In this document: positions 1 to 7,832 of the stretch, piece by piece
Layout of the letters: every line of letters starts with the position of its first letter
How positions within the stretch are numbered: position 1 is the stretch's first letter
Assembly: GCA_028818705.1 (NCBI GenBank)
Contig: JAPPNJ010000228.1
Coordinates: 1 to 49,031 of the forward strand
Origin: Candidatus Poribacteria bacterium
GTDB taxonomy: Bacteria; Poribacteria; WGA-4E; WGA-3G
Direction: 5' to 3'
DNA: 49,031 nucleotides
Position numbers and translations under genes: made by a program
Notes under the pieces: generated by a model
Seen by the model: the letters and a program-made list of their open reading frames with translations, nothing else
The model's database searches: none
Told to the model about the DNA's origin: nothing

Positions 1-1
1 C

Positions 2-607
2 ACGTATAAAATCATAAAAGGTCCCAAGCGTTTATTTGCGATCAATGCAGCCAACGAACTGATTGCCAGGCGGACATTTAACTATGAAGCGGGTAGTGTG
101 AGGTATGAGATACGCGTGAGAGAGAAAGATGTCTCCACGGGCAAGACGTTGACGAAAGACTTCACGATTTTCGTGAATGACATAAACGAGGCACCGATAG
201 ATTTAGAGTTGTCGAGTTATACATTTCCGGAGGGTGCGGTGCGTGGGACGCTTATAGCGGGTGTAAGTGTGAAAGATGAAGATGCGAGGGATACACACCG
301 GTTTCAGTTGATAGAAGGTAGTGAGTATTTAGAAGTAGAGGGGAATAGATTACAGGTGCGTGAGCCCTTTCCTATGGGTTTAGAACAGGTATTCATTCTG
401 CTTGAAGTGTTGGATAAAGGTGATGCGAGTTACCGTGAAGGATGGACGTTGATGCTGCGCGAGACACCGCCGCCAAGTGAACCTGAAAACGATACTGCAG
501 ACGCCCCAGACACAGACAGCACAGACGGGACAGACGCGCAAGAAACATCACCTCCAAGCGAACCTGATCCACCACCTAGACGTAACCCAGGCACTATTCA
601 ACATTGA
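2..607 (+). CDS. Cadherin-like surface protein, C-terminal part (5' end outside window)
   Basis: The frame is open from base 2 with no start in view, so this is the tail of a larger protein. It shows parts of two Ig/cadherin-like beta-sandwich repeats. The boundary motif FVNDINEAP is the classic cadherin linker (DxNDxxP type), and SVKDEDARD resembles the calcium-binding DxD motif. After roughly 155 residues the chain changes to a low-complexity Pro/Glu/Asp/Ser/Thr tail ending in PPPRRNPGTIQH. Unlike three other secreted proteins here, it lacks the YPNPFNPETW C-terminal module. A role in calcium-dependent surface adhesion is inferred from the domain family only. No downstream gene is close enough to suggest an operon. 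Confidence 0.75.
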   Translation, partial: TYKIIKGPKRLFAINAANELIARRTFNYEAGSVRYEIRVREKDVSTGKTLTKDFTIFVNDINEAPIDLELSSYTFPEGAVRGTLIAGVSVKDEDARDTHRFQLIEGSEYLEVEGNRLQVREPFPMGLEQVFILLEVLDKGDASYREGWTLMLRETPPPSEPENDTADAPDTDSTDGTDAQETSPPSEPDPPPRRNPGTIQH

Positions 608-771
608 GCTTTGAAAATGAGGCTAAAATAGGATAAATTACTTTCTATATGTCGCCTTGATACGCGCAATTACAAAAAGTCACAGTATTTATAAGGACAG
701 AACTATTTAGTTTTTGTTATTTATACCGCTTCACTTTGTAGTGCAAACTTTATGAGGTGTAATAAATAAAT

Positions 772-857
772 TGGGTAATTGACGGGCAATGAATTGCCCT
801 ACTACAAACGGGGCAGCTCGTAGTAGTGCGATTTATCGCACGTTGAGAAATTACCCG
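772..857. repeat. Nested palindromic intergenic element
   Basis: Terminal inverted repeats GGGTAATT (773-780) and AATTACCC (849-856) enclose three more dyads: GGGCAAT/ATTGCCC (784-799), CTACTAC/GTAGTAG around 800-825, and GTGCGAT/ATCGCAC (826-841). All arms are perfect. The layout suggests a MITE- or REP-like element able to fold into a multi-branched structure. Only one full copy is in the window, so mobility is inferred. Confidence 0.6.
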
Positions 858-1021
858 ATTAAACTCTTTAGGACTTATGCACTTCCTCTTAAAGTCCCTT
901 GATAAGGGGGATTCGGGGGGTAAAAGCAACGAATTCTTGGTGCATATACCAAAGGCACAAACTAAAAGTTTATGCTATAAAATGGAAAACTGAATAGCAC
1001 TGCCTGTCCGCTACTTTTTTC

Positions 1022-1050
1022 TTGCCGATTTATCCGAAGTGTGTTACACT
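1022..1050 (+). promoter_or_regulatory. Possible sigma-70 promoter for the radical SAM gene
   Basis: TTGCCG (1022-1027) and TACACT (1045-1050) are 17 bp apart. This would place transcription start near 1057, about 68 bases before the ATG at 1125. Each hexamer has two mismatches to consensus. Confidence 0.4.
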
Positions 1051-1124
1051 TAACGCAACGTTGGATTATATATCATTAAAGCAAGTAACTTGTTCCAGTT
1101 TCACATTGTCGAGAGGGCAATCAG

Positions 1125-2417
1125 ATGGTTCAACTCAACACACCGCGCGTATTTCATGTGATGACAAAGCCTATCGGGCCGATATGCAATCTTGATTGCG
1201 AATATTGCTTCTATCTTGATAAAGAGAAGCTTTATCCTGAAACGCGATCTTTCCGCATGACTGACGCAATTTTGGAGAGCTACGTCAAACAATACATCGA
1301 AGCACAGGAGGCCAACGAAGTCACGTTCGCATGGCAAGGTGGTGAACCCACATTAATGGGTGTCGACTTTTTCCGAAAAGCAATTCGGTATCAACAGAAA
1401 TATAGACGTCCCGGCATGCAAATTCAGAACTCATTTCAGACCAATGCGACACTTCTCGATGATGAATGGGGTGAGTTTTTCAAGCGGAACAAGTTTTTGA
1501 TTGGTGTTAGTATTGATGGACCCCCGGAAATCCATGATAAATATCGCTACGACAAACGCGGCAGATCGTCTTCCGAACAGGTGATTCGGGGGTTGCGTAT
1601 CTTGCAAAAGCACAGGGTGGATTATAATATCCTTTGCGTCGTCAATAAACACAACGCTGAATATCCCAAAGAGGTCTACAACTACTTCAAAACACTTGGC
1701 GCGGAGTTCATGCAGTTTATCCCTGCCGTTGAGCATTTCGGCGGGAAGAATGTATCCCCGCGCTCCGTCACAGCGCGTCAGTACGGTAAATTCCTTTGCG
1801 CGATTTTCGATGAGTGGGTGGTAAACGATATCGGGAAAATCTATGTCCAGATTTTCGATGTTGCGCTTGAAGCGTGGTTAGGTTACAATCCCAGTCTCTG
1901 TGTTTTCAACGAAACTTGTGGTGACGCACTCGCAATTGAGCATAACGGTGATCTCTATTCCTGTGACCACTTCGTTACGCCTGACTATCATGTGGGAAAC
2001 ATCGCAGATAGCACTATCGCTGAGATGGTGGATTCCCCCTTCCAACGTAAATTCGGAACTGATAAACGGGACACGCTCCCTGAATATTGCCGATCCTGCG
2101 AGGTGAGGTTTGCCTGCAATGGGGGTTGTCCCAAGAACCGTTTTATCAAGACCCCCACCGGTGAAGACGGCTTAAACTATCTCTGTGCGGGTTATAAGCA
2201 GTTCTTCAATCACATTGACGAACCGATGAAGATGATGGCTTCCGCCCTACAAACGGGCAGACCTGCGAACAGCATCATGCCGCTCATGCGCCAGCGTCAA
2301 CAGGAAAAGATACGTCCTGCTCTATCTACTGCCTCACAGAAAAAAATTGGGCGTAACTCACCGTGTCCATGTGGTAGTGGGCGGAAGTATAAACAGTGCT
2401 GCCTAAATAAGAAATGA
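1125..2417 (+). CDS. Radical SAM/SPASM protein, anaerobic sulfatase-maturase-like, with C-terminal SEC-C motif
   Basis: This 430-residue protein carries the radical SAM cluster motif C21-x3-C25-x2-C28 (CNLDCEYC) at the N-terminus. A Cys-rich SPASM region follows (about residues 262-366, including CGDALAIEHNGDLYSCDHF and CRSCEVRFACNGGC), which binds auxiliary Fe-S clusters. Order, length and motifs fit anaerobic sulfatase-maturating enzymes, which oxidise a Cys or Ser in a sulfatase to formylglycine using S-adenosylmethionine. The last about 22 residues form a SEC-C zinc-binding motif (GRNSPCPCGSGRKYKQCC), an accessory tail. No sulfatase gene lies in the window, so the substrate could be a distant sulfatase or another peptide. 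The start at 1125 is supported by GAGAGGG about 9 bases upstream. Confidence 0.85.
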   Translation: MVQLNTPRVFHVMTKPIGPICNLDCEYCFYLDKEKLYPETRSFRMTDAILESYVKQYIEAQEANEVTFAWQGGEPTLMGVDFFRKAIRYQQKYRRPGMQIQNSFQTNATLLDDEWGEFFKRNKFLIGVSIDGPPEIHDKYRYDKRGRSSSEQVIRGLRILQKHRVDYNILCVVNKHNAEYPKEVYNYFKTLGAEFMQFIPAVEHFGGKNVSPRSVTARQYGKFLCAIFDEWVVNDIGKIYVQIFDVALEAWLGYNPSLCVFNETCGDALAIEHNGDLYSCDHFVTPDYHVGNIADSTIAEMVDSPFQRKFGTDKRDTLPEYCRSCEVRFACNGGCPKNRFIKTPTGEDGLNYLCAGYKQFFNHIDEPMKMMASALQTGRPANSIMPLMRQRQQEKIRPALSTASQKKIGRNSPCPCGSGRKYKQCCLNKK

Positions 2418-2531
2418 GTGGATCCTTCCTATCCCGGTACTCTGCTGTAGGAGTGATCCCTTGATCGCGACCTTGCCCAGGGAATCCATGGGAAACGAAA
2501 ACCAAATAGTCCTAAGCAAGAGAGGTAGGTC

Positions 2532-3131
2532 TTGTCAAAAAATGTGATAGTCGTGGCAGGTCCAAACGGATCTGGCAAAACGACATTTGCTCGTGAATAC
2601 CTTCGCGATTCAGGAATTTCTGAATATATCAGTGCCGATGCGATAGCGGAAAGACTCGTATCTCGTCCAGAGGACATGGACACAGTCAAAATTCAAGCCG
2701 GGCGGCTCTTCATACAAGAAATCCAAAAGCTCATTGAAGCGGAGAAAGATTTCGTCGTGGAAGTGACACTTGCGGGAAAAGGATTTGCTCGGATTATCTC
2801 TCAATTGAAACGTGTTGGATATACAGTCGCAATCGTCTTCATCTTTCTCAAATCTTCTGACACATGTGTTGCCAGGGTGCGGAATCGAGTGAGCGCGGGT
2901 GGGCACCATGTACCAACTGAAGATATTGTCCGTCGCTTTTATCGGAGCAAGTACAACTTTTGGTATATCTATAGAAATCTTGTAGATGAGTGGCATCTGT
3001 TCTACAATTCTGCTGAACATCCTCAGGAAGTCGCTTCTGGTGAGGGGGATGAGGTTACGGTAATAAACAATGATTTCTTTGAATTATTTATGCGAGACAT
3101 TCGCAATGGAGGTACTAATGCATCAAGATAA
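2532..3131 (+). CDS. Zeta-toxin-like P-loop kinase (COG4185 type)
   Basis: This 199-residue protein begins with a Walker A motif, GPNGSGKT at residues 10-17. It then shows the family motif EVTLAGKGF, like the ET-x-LSGK motif of predicted ABC-type ATPases/zeta-like kinases, and the Arg-rich segment RVRNRVSAGGHHVPTEDIVRRFY with its HxVP signature. Zeta toxins phosphorylate UDP-N-acetylglucosamine, but many chromosomal COG4185 proteins have no proven toxicity. The start codon is TTG at 2532 with AGAGGTAGG directly upstream. The 3' end overlaps the next gene by 14 bases, suggesting translational coupling. A toxin role is an inference from this pairing. Confidence 0.75.
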   Translation: MSKNVIVVAGPNGSGKTTFAREYLRDSGISEYISADAIAERLVSRPEDMDTVKIQAGRLFIQEIQKLIEAEKDFVVEVTLAGKGFARIISQLKRVGYTVAIVFIFLKSSDTCVARVRNRVSAGGHHVPTEDIVRRFYRSKYNFWYIYRNLVDEWHLFYNSAEHPQEVASGEGDEVTVINNDFFELFMRDIRNGGTNASR

Positions 3132-3324
3132 GTTAAGCCCTGAGGCTCATAAACAAGCACGTAAGATTTTGCAAATTGCCAATCGTGCTGCGAAAAGGGC
3201 ACAGGAAGAAAATCGTAAAAAAGGGATTCCAAACGTGTACGATTTCAACGGACATCTCTACTACGAACTTCCAAATGGCGAACTTACTAAGGAAGATCCC
3301 TATCCCTTATCGAAAGAAAAATAG
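3118..3324 (+). CDS. Small protein coupled to the zeta-like kinase (possible antitoxin)
   Basis: A 68-residue charged protein (MHQDKLSPEAHKQARK...) with a basic helical first half (AAKRAQEENRKK) and a second half with the segment NVYDFNGHLYYELPNGEL. I chose the ATG at 3118 because AATGGAGG lies just upstream and the gene then overlaps the kinase end by 14 bases. The frame is open further upstream, but those starts lie deeper in the kinase gene without a better ribosome site. No domain is recognised. Small partners beside COG4185 kinases are common, and an antitoxin or regulatory role is only inferred from position. Confidence 0.65.
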   Translation: MHQDKLSPEAHKQARKILQIANRAAKRAQEENRKKGIPNVYDFNGHLYYELPNGELTKEDPYPLSKEK

Positions 3325-3403
3325 CAGAATTAATGCATTGTAGGGCAGGAAAAACGCATTCGCTCGTCTAATGCTCTTAAAGTCGTATCCATACGAGTCT
3401 GTA

Positions 3404-5671
3404 ATGAAGATATCCCGTTTAATTGTTCGTGTCCCCATACTCTGGTCACTATCTCTCACAATTCTGCTATCTGTACAAGCACAAAGGATTAACATCCGTG
3501 AACCTGTACCACCCCCGGCGAATGTTCGCAGGGCCTTTGATCTTGCTTCGTTTTATCAGCAGTGGATTGACGTGAGAGGTTTTCCTGTATTGGCATCAGG
3601 AAAGGTAAGCCCTTATGCGGTAAAGGAAGCCGCATATCTCATTCATAGAATGATCGGGCATCGTCGGGACATACTACGAACCTTCGCGCGAAACAAGGAA
3701 CGCTTTTCTATAATTGGATACAACGAAACAACAACGCAGATTCCTGAATACAGTTACCTCCAGCCCAATTTTTACGTCGACATCCGTACGCGAGGTTTAG
3801 GGTCTGCGGAGCCAAATCTTACCACAAGTACCAGCGAGGAAAATCTACTGCACTATCCAGGGGATCCTTACTTCGGTTTCAGCGTGTTGCTTCATGAGTT
3901 AGCGCATGCTGTTCACGAGAGAGGATTAAGTCGAATTGATCCAGGATTTGATGATCGTCTCAGGATTACCTACGAATCGGCAATAGCGGAGGGATTGTGG
4001 AAAGACACCTATGCTGCTGTAAACCACAAAGAGTACTGGGCAGAAGGTTCGGAAGCTTGGTTTAATCCTAAAACAACTGCCAGTTTTGATCGTTTTGGTG
4101 ATACACGGGAAGACTTGAAAGCGTATGACCCAGAACTCGCTGCACTGATTGCCGAGGTCTACGGCGACAGCGAATGGCGCTACACATCGCCTAAAATTCG
4201 TCTCCGTCAGATGCATCTTCAGGGATTTAACCCACAGAATTCGCCAACATTTCAATGGCCTCCAGATAAAATAGCACTGCATAAAACATTCACAAACGAC
4301 CCGAAGAGCACTGGTGATGGGCGATGGGTCAACTTGCAAGCGTATCCACCGAGTGAACTGCCACGTCTGCAGGCATCGAGACGCGAAGGTGATCCCACAA
4401 CAATTGTTTTCGGGAACTTCGGGCTTGACGATGTGTTTGTGTATTGGGTAGCACCTGATGGCCCAGAGCATTTTTTCGACCGTGTACGCCATGACATGAG
4501 AAACTATAATACTTATGTTGGAGCATTGTGGCTGCTCAGAGATGGTGAGGGTGAAGCTATTGCTGTATATCGCGCAGAAAAAAAAACAGGAAGGGTCTTG
4601 ATTCTTCCCAAAAAAGAGGTTGACAACAGTCCTCAGGTGAGAATACCGGACGCGAATTTAGCGGAAGCTATACGAGAGGCACTTGGTCTTGACGCAAGTA
4701 CCCCTATCACAGAACGAGTGATGAAAAGGTTAACTACGCTGCATGCCCCCGAACAGCAAATAAAGAACCTCAAAGGATTAGAACATGCTACAGGATTAAT
4801 CCGCCTAGACCTCTGGGAAAATCAAATTAAAAATATAAACTTCCTTTCAAATCTGAGGCAATTACAGCAACTACATCTCTGGGGCAATCAGATTCGGGAC
4901 ATCGGTGCGCTCAGAAAATTAACAAAATTAGAATCATTATGGCTTGCTGGCAATCCAATTCAAGATATGTCACCGCTTCACAGACTCCTTAAACAGAACC
5001 CGGATATGGACTTAGATATCGAGGTCGTTCTACCAGAACCAAGAGCAAAATCATCCGCTGATATCAATGAGGATGGCAGGATCAATGCTGCCGATTTACT
5101 GTTAGTGGTGACAGCGTTCATGGTAGATACTCCAACTAATCCACGCACAGATGTCAATGGAGATGGTGCCGTTACTGTAGCAGATCTACTGGTTGTAATT
5201 GAAAACCTGGATGATCCAGTGAGTGCTGCCGCACCTACGATCATGGAGACAGGAACACGGTTAGATGTGGCAAAATTGGAGGCACAACTGAACATCTTGC
5301 ATGCTGAAAACAATGGTTCCCTCAAATATCAGTGGGCAATCGCCTTCCTCCAAAATCTATTATCAGTATCGCGTTCGGACGAGACGAGATTGCTCGCTAA
5401 CTATCCAAATCCGTTCAACCCCGAGACGTGGATACCTTACCAGTTGGCAAAGCCTGCAGAGGTTAGGGTGTCTATCTATTCTACAGATGGGAAGTTGGTT
5501 CAAACGCTGGTGTTGGGAGATTTGCCTACAGGCGTGTATCAGAGTCGAAGCCGTGCGGCGTATTGGGATGGAAAAAACGAAGTCGGTGAGTCTGTTGCAA
5601 GTGGGGTCTATCTTTATACGCTCGAAGCCGGTGATTTTACTGCGACGCGGAAGATGTTGATCCTCAAGTAA
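3404..5671 (+). CDS. Secreted HExxH metallopeptidase-like protein with LRR, dockerin-like and C-terminal sorting modules
   Basis: About 755 residues in four parts. First, a signal peptide (MKISRLIVRVPILWSLSL..., about residues 1-26). Second, a domain with HELAH at residues 164-168 and a downstream EYWAEGSEAWF, resembling gluzincin metallopeptidases in which a later Glu completes the zinc site. Third, a short LRR block (about 412-545) opening with IPDANLAEAIREALGL. Fourth, two dockerin-like calcium loops (DINEDGRINAADLL about 552, DVNGDGAVTVADLL about 582), then the module YPNPFNPETWIPYQLA ... TATRKMLILK (about 665-755). The module is shared with the proteins at 44309 and 48089. An upstream ATG at 3371 is possible, but the one at 3404 leaves a cleaner signal peptide. 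Peptidase activity is inferred from the motif. Confidence 0.75.
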   Translation: MKISRLIVRVPILWSLSLTILLSVQAQRINIREPVPPPANVRRAFDLASFYQQWIDVRGFPVLASGKVSPYAVKEAAYLIHRMIGHRRDILRTFARNKERFSIIGYNETTTQIPEYSYLQPNFYVDIRTRGLGSAEPNLTTSTSEENLLHYPGDPYFGFSVLLHELAHAVHERGLSRIDPGFDDRLRITYESAIAEGLWKDTYAAVNHKEYWAEGSEAWFNPKTTASFDRFGDTREDLKAYDPELAALIAEVYGDSEWRYTSPKIRLRQMHLQGFNPQNSPTFQWPPDKIALHKTFTNDPKSTGDGRWVNLQAYPPSELPRLQASRREGDPTTIVFGNFGLDDVFVYWVAPDGPEHFFDRVRHDMRNYNTYVGALWLLRDGEGEAIAVYRAEKKTGRVLILPKKEVDNSPQVRIPDANLAEAIREALGLDASTPITERVMKRLTTLHAPEQQIKNLKGLEHATGLIRLDLWENQIKNINFLSNLRQLQQLHLWGNQIRDIGALRKLTKLESLWLAGNPIQDMSPLHRLLKQNPDMDLDIEVVLPEPRAKSSADINEDGRINAADLLLVVTAFMVDTPTNPRTDVNGDGAVTVADLLVVIENLDDPVSAAAPTIMETGTRLDVAKLEAQLNILHAENNGSLKYQWAIAFLQNLLSVSRSDETRLLANYPNPFNPETWIPYQLAKPAEVRVSIYSTDGKLVQTLVLGDLPTGVYQSRSRAAYWDGKNEVGESVASGVYLYTLEAGDFTATRKMLILK

Positions 5672-5777
5672 ATTTTTTAGACTACTGAATTTGGGCTGCT
5701 ATGTCCTTGTAGATTTTTGGTTAAGTTCACCAACGTCGTGAATGATGTACAATCGTCATTTATATTAGAGAGGAAAA

Positions 5778-6551
5778 ATGTTAACTATTTGTTATGACCC
5801 GTATTCTGGCACATTAGGAAGATTTACACGTGCAGAGATTTTTGATCTCGTCGCCGAGGCAGGCTACGAAGGTATCAACATTCCCGTAAACTCCGCTTTT
5901 CTCGGTGAACTCTCAACCGCCGAGATAGATGACGCAATTAATCTTGCCGAAAAACATAACCTTGTTGCTCCAACAATCGGCTTCGGCAATCACATCTTGA
6001 CGACGCCTGCCCAAAAAGATGAGGCGTTGCAGCACTTTGAGGTCGTCCTTGAAGTCGCGCGCCGATTCGATGCTGAAGTTATTGGAGTGTGGGTGAACCC
6101 ATCAGAAGGTGTATCGCGACAGGAGTCCTTGGATGCCCTCGCCGATAGTCTGTCTCAGATGATACCTGCTTGCAATGAAAATGGAATGAAGATTGCGCTT
6201 GAGTTTGAGAAGGGGTGTCCGCTGGATAACTATCGCGAGGGTGTGGCATTCATCGAGGATACGGGTTTGCAGGTCTATCTGACGTGTGATACGTATCACC
6301 TTTTCAACGACGGCGCGGAACCACACACAGCGGCACATGCGATGAAGGCATGCTTGGGTGATGTCCATATATCAGGGAGCAATCGTGGTGAACCGGGTGG
6401 TGGCATTTTCGATTTTGAGACGTTTGCGCGAGGTTTGAAAGAGGTCAGTTTTTCCGGTCCTCTGGTCGTCCAGTATAAGATGGAAGATGTAGCGAGTATA
6501 GCGCGGAGCTGCGAATTTACGAAAAAATTTCGGGCAATGATACAGGAATAG
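5778..6551 (+). CDS. Xylose-isomerase-like TIM-barrel protein (sugar phosphate isomerase/epimerase family)
   Basis: This 257-residue protein has the AP-endonuclease-2/xylose-isomerase-like fold. Landmarks are the N-terminal FDLVAEAGYEGINIPV, a central metal-site strand MKIALEFE, the CDTYHLFNDG strand, LGDVHISGSNRGEPGGG and a terminal VQYKM strand. In the family, Glu, Asp, His and Glu at these strand ends bind a divalent metal for aldose-ketose isomerisation or epimerisation. The actual sugar is not predictable here. GAGAGGAAAA precedes the ATG. The next gene begins 16 bases after the stop, so the two are probably co-transcribed. Confidence 0.8.
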   Translation: MLTICYDPYSGTLGRFTRAEIFDLVAEAGYEGINIPVNSAFLGELSTAEIDDAINLAEKHNLVAPTIGFGNHILTTPAQKDEALQHFEVVLEVARRFDAEVIGVWVNPSEGVSRQESLDALADSLSQMIPACNENGMKIALEFEKGCPLDNYREGVAFIEDTGLQVYLTCDTYHLFNDGAEPHTAAHAMKACLGDVHISGSNRGEPGGGIFDFETFARGLKEVSFSGPLVVQYKMEDVASIARSCEFTKKFRAMIQE

Positions 6552-6567
6552 AGGGGAGATTATAGTA

Positions 6568-7698
6568 ATGAGACAAATTGTGCTTTTATTAATTTGTGCT
6601 GTAGCTTTTATGATTGGACATGCTTATGCCCATCTGACAGAGCACGCGTCAACACAAACGAACATCGGGGTTACAAACCCCTCCTACAGGTTTATCGCGC
6701 ATCACGAGAAAACTCCCGATACACAACTCACCAGTGGACAGGGCGCGCTTAAGTTCAAAGTCCTCTATACACGCGATCATTTCCCAGCAGAAGTCGTTGC
6801 CGCAATCGACAAAGCGCACGGCGGATTTGATGTAGATCGTCGGGAAGGAAAGGGCGAAACCTACTTCGCACTACCCGGCGTCGGTATCATCCAAATCAGT
6901 GCTGATCTGAAAACAACACAGTTGATTGAGACCCCCGCTGCCTTGAAAGAAGCCAACGCACACTACGTAACCGTCTGGTCAACAACTGCTGGTCCCCCTT
7001 ACCTCTCTTTCCCTGCCAACGATGTCGGCAAAATCTTCACGACGACATTAGATGGCAAACTCGTGCATACACTCGGTGCTCCAGACGCAATGACAGATTT
7101 CAAGCATCAGGCGGTCAATACCTATTTTAGTGAGGGTGGAAAGTTTGTGCCAACGGGTATAACGCATGTTGATGGAATGCTTTACGTTACCACCGGCTAC
7201 TCTGATTTAGATTACATTCTGGGCGCGAAGCTGACGAGTCTTGAACCACTGGAGGCGAGTTGGTACCCGTTGGCATTTGGTGGCAAGGGCGATGAACCCG
7301 GGCAATTTGGCACGGGACACCACATTACAGTGCCTTATGGGACGAATCGGTTGGATGCTTCAGATCGGGCAAATGCGGAGATCGAACGCTATTCACCGGA
7401 TGGTACCTATTTGGAAACGCTTCCGCTTATCAAAGGCTCATTCCCGTGTAGCATCGATTACGAGGCGGGATATGCAGTTGTTGCGTGCCTTTTTGGACCT
7501 GATCAAAAGAAAGGCGCACCGCTCTATATATTGGAAGGAAACAATCTTGTTTCAACCGTTATGCTGAAAGAGGAACTGGGGGTCGAGACCTTCCAGCATC
7601 TGCACGGCGCAGTCATTCGCAAAATTGACGGCAAATTTTACATCATCGCCCAATCTTGGAACCCAGGAGACATCATCATTTTAGAGCAGGTGATGTAG
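6568..7698 (+). CDS. Secreted NHL/six-bladed-propeller-like protein
   Basis: 376 residues with a clear signal peptide (MRQIVLLLICAVAFMIGHAYA). Repeating blade-like strands follow, such as GVGIIQISADLKTTQLIETP, GKIFTTTLDGKLVHTLGAP, THVDGMLYVTTGYSDLDYI and AEIERYSPDGTYLETLP. The chain ends with DGKFYIIAQSWNPGDIIIL. This pattern fits an NHL/6-bladed beta-propeller that binds a ligand or partner in the periplasm or outside. A catalytic role cannot be read from the sequence. It lies 16 bases after the TIM-barrel gene, with GAGGGGAG upstream of the ATG, suggesting a shared sugar-related task. Confidence 0.7.
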   Translation: MRQIVLLLICAVAFMIGHAYAHLTEHASTQTNIGVTNPSYRFIAHHEKTPDTQLTSGQGALKFKVLYTRDHFPAEVVAAIDKAHGGFDVDRREGKGETYFALPGVGIIQISADLKTTQLIETPAALKEANAHYVTVWSTTAGPPYLSFPANDVGKIFTTTLDGKLVHTLGAPDAMTDFKHQAVNTYFSEGGKFVPTGITHVDGMLYVTTGYSDLDYILGAKLTSLEPLEASWYPLAFGGKGDEPGQFGTGHHITVPYGTNRLDASDRANAEIERYSPDGTYLETLPLIKGSFPCSIDYEAGYAVVACLFGPDQKKGAPLYILEGNNLVSTVMLKEELGVETFQHLHGAVIRKIDGKFYIIAQSWNPGDIIILEQVM

Positions 7699-7713
7699 CT
7701 TTAGTAGACGTAG

Positions 7714-7810
7714 GTTGGGTTGAGTGGGAAATGATCTGTGTCTGTCTCATTTATAGAGAAAATGTCGCTTTTCGATGATTTGTGCGTATAAATATGTAGT
7801 AAAACCCAAC
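7714..7810. repeat. 97-bp MITE-like element, copy 1
   Basis: The element is bounded by GTTGGGTT (7714-7721) and its complement AACCCAAC (7803-7810). A second element with the same ends and almost the same length lies at 14958-15055. The ends are conserved while the cores differ, as expected for old non-autonomous elements. It fills the gap between convergent genes. Confidence 0.55.
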
Positions 7811-7832
7811 GTCCAACTTAGGTCAACTCACG

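Larger units (their letters stand above)
608..1124. other. Intergenic region with palindromic elements and a possible promoter
   Basis: No gene is recognisable in these 517 bases. They hold a nested palindromic element (772-857), a second dyad pairing TATGCAC (876-882) with GTGCATA further downstream around a CCCTTGATAAGGG hairpin, and a promoter-like pair at 1022-1050. Such dense short dyads are typical of small non-autonomous repeats between genes. Confidence 0.6.

Noticed and set aside
3926..4492. 188-codon minus-strand frame inside the HExxH gene
   Set aside because: It lies fully antisense to a gene with clear domains, and its translation is not protein-like.
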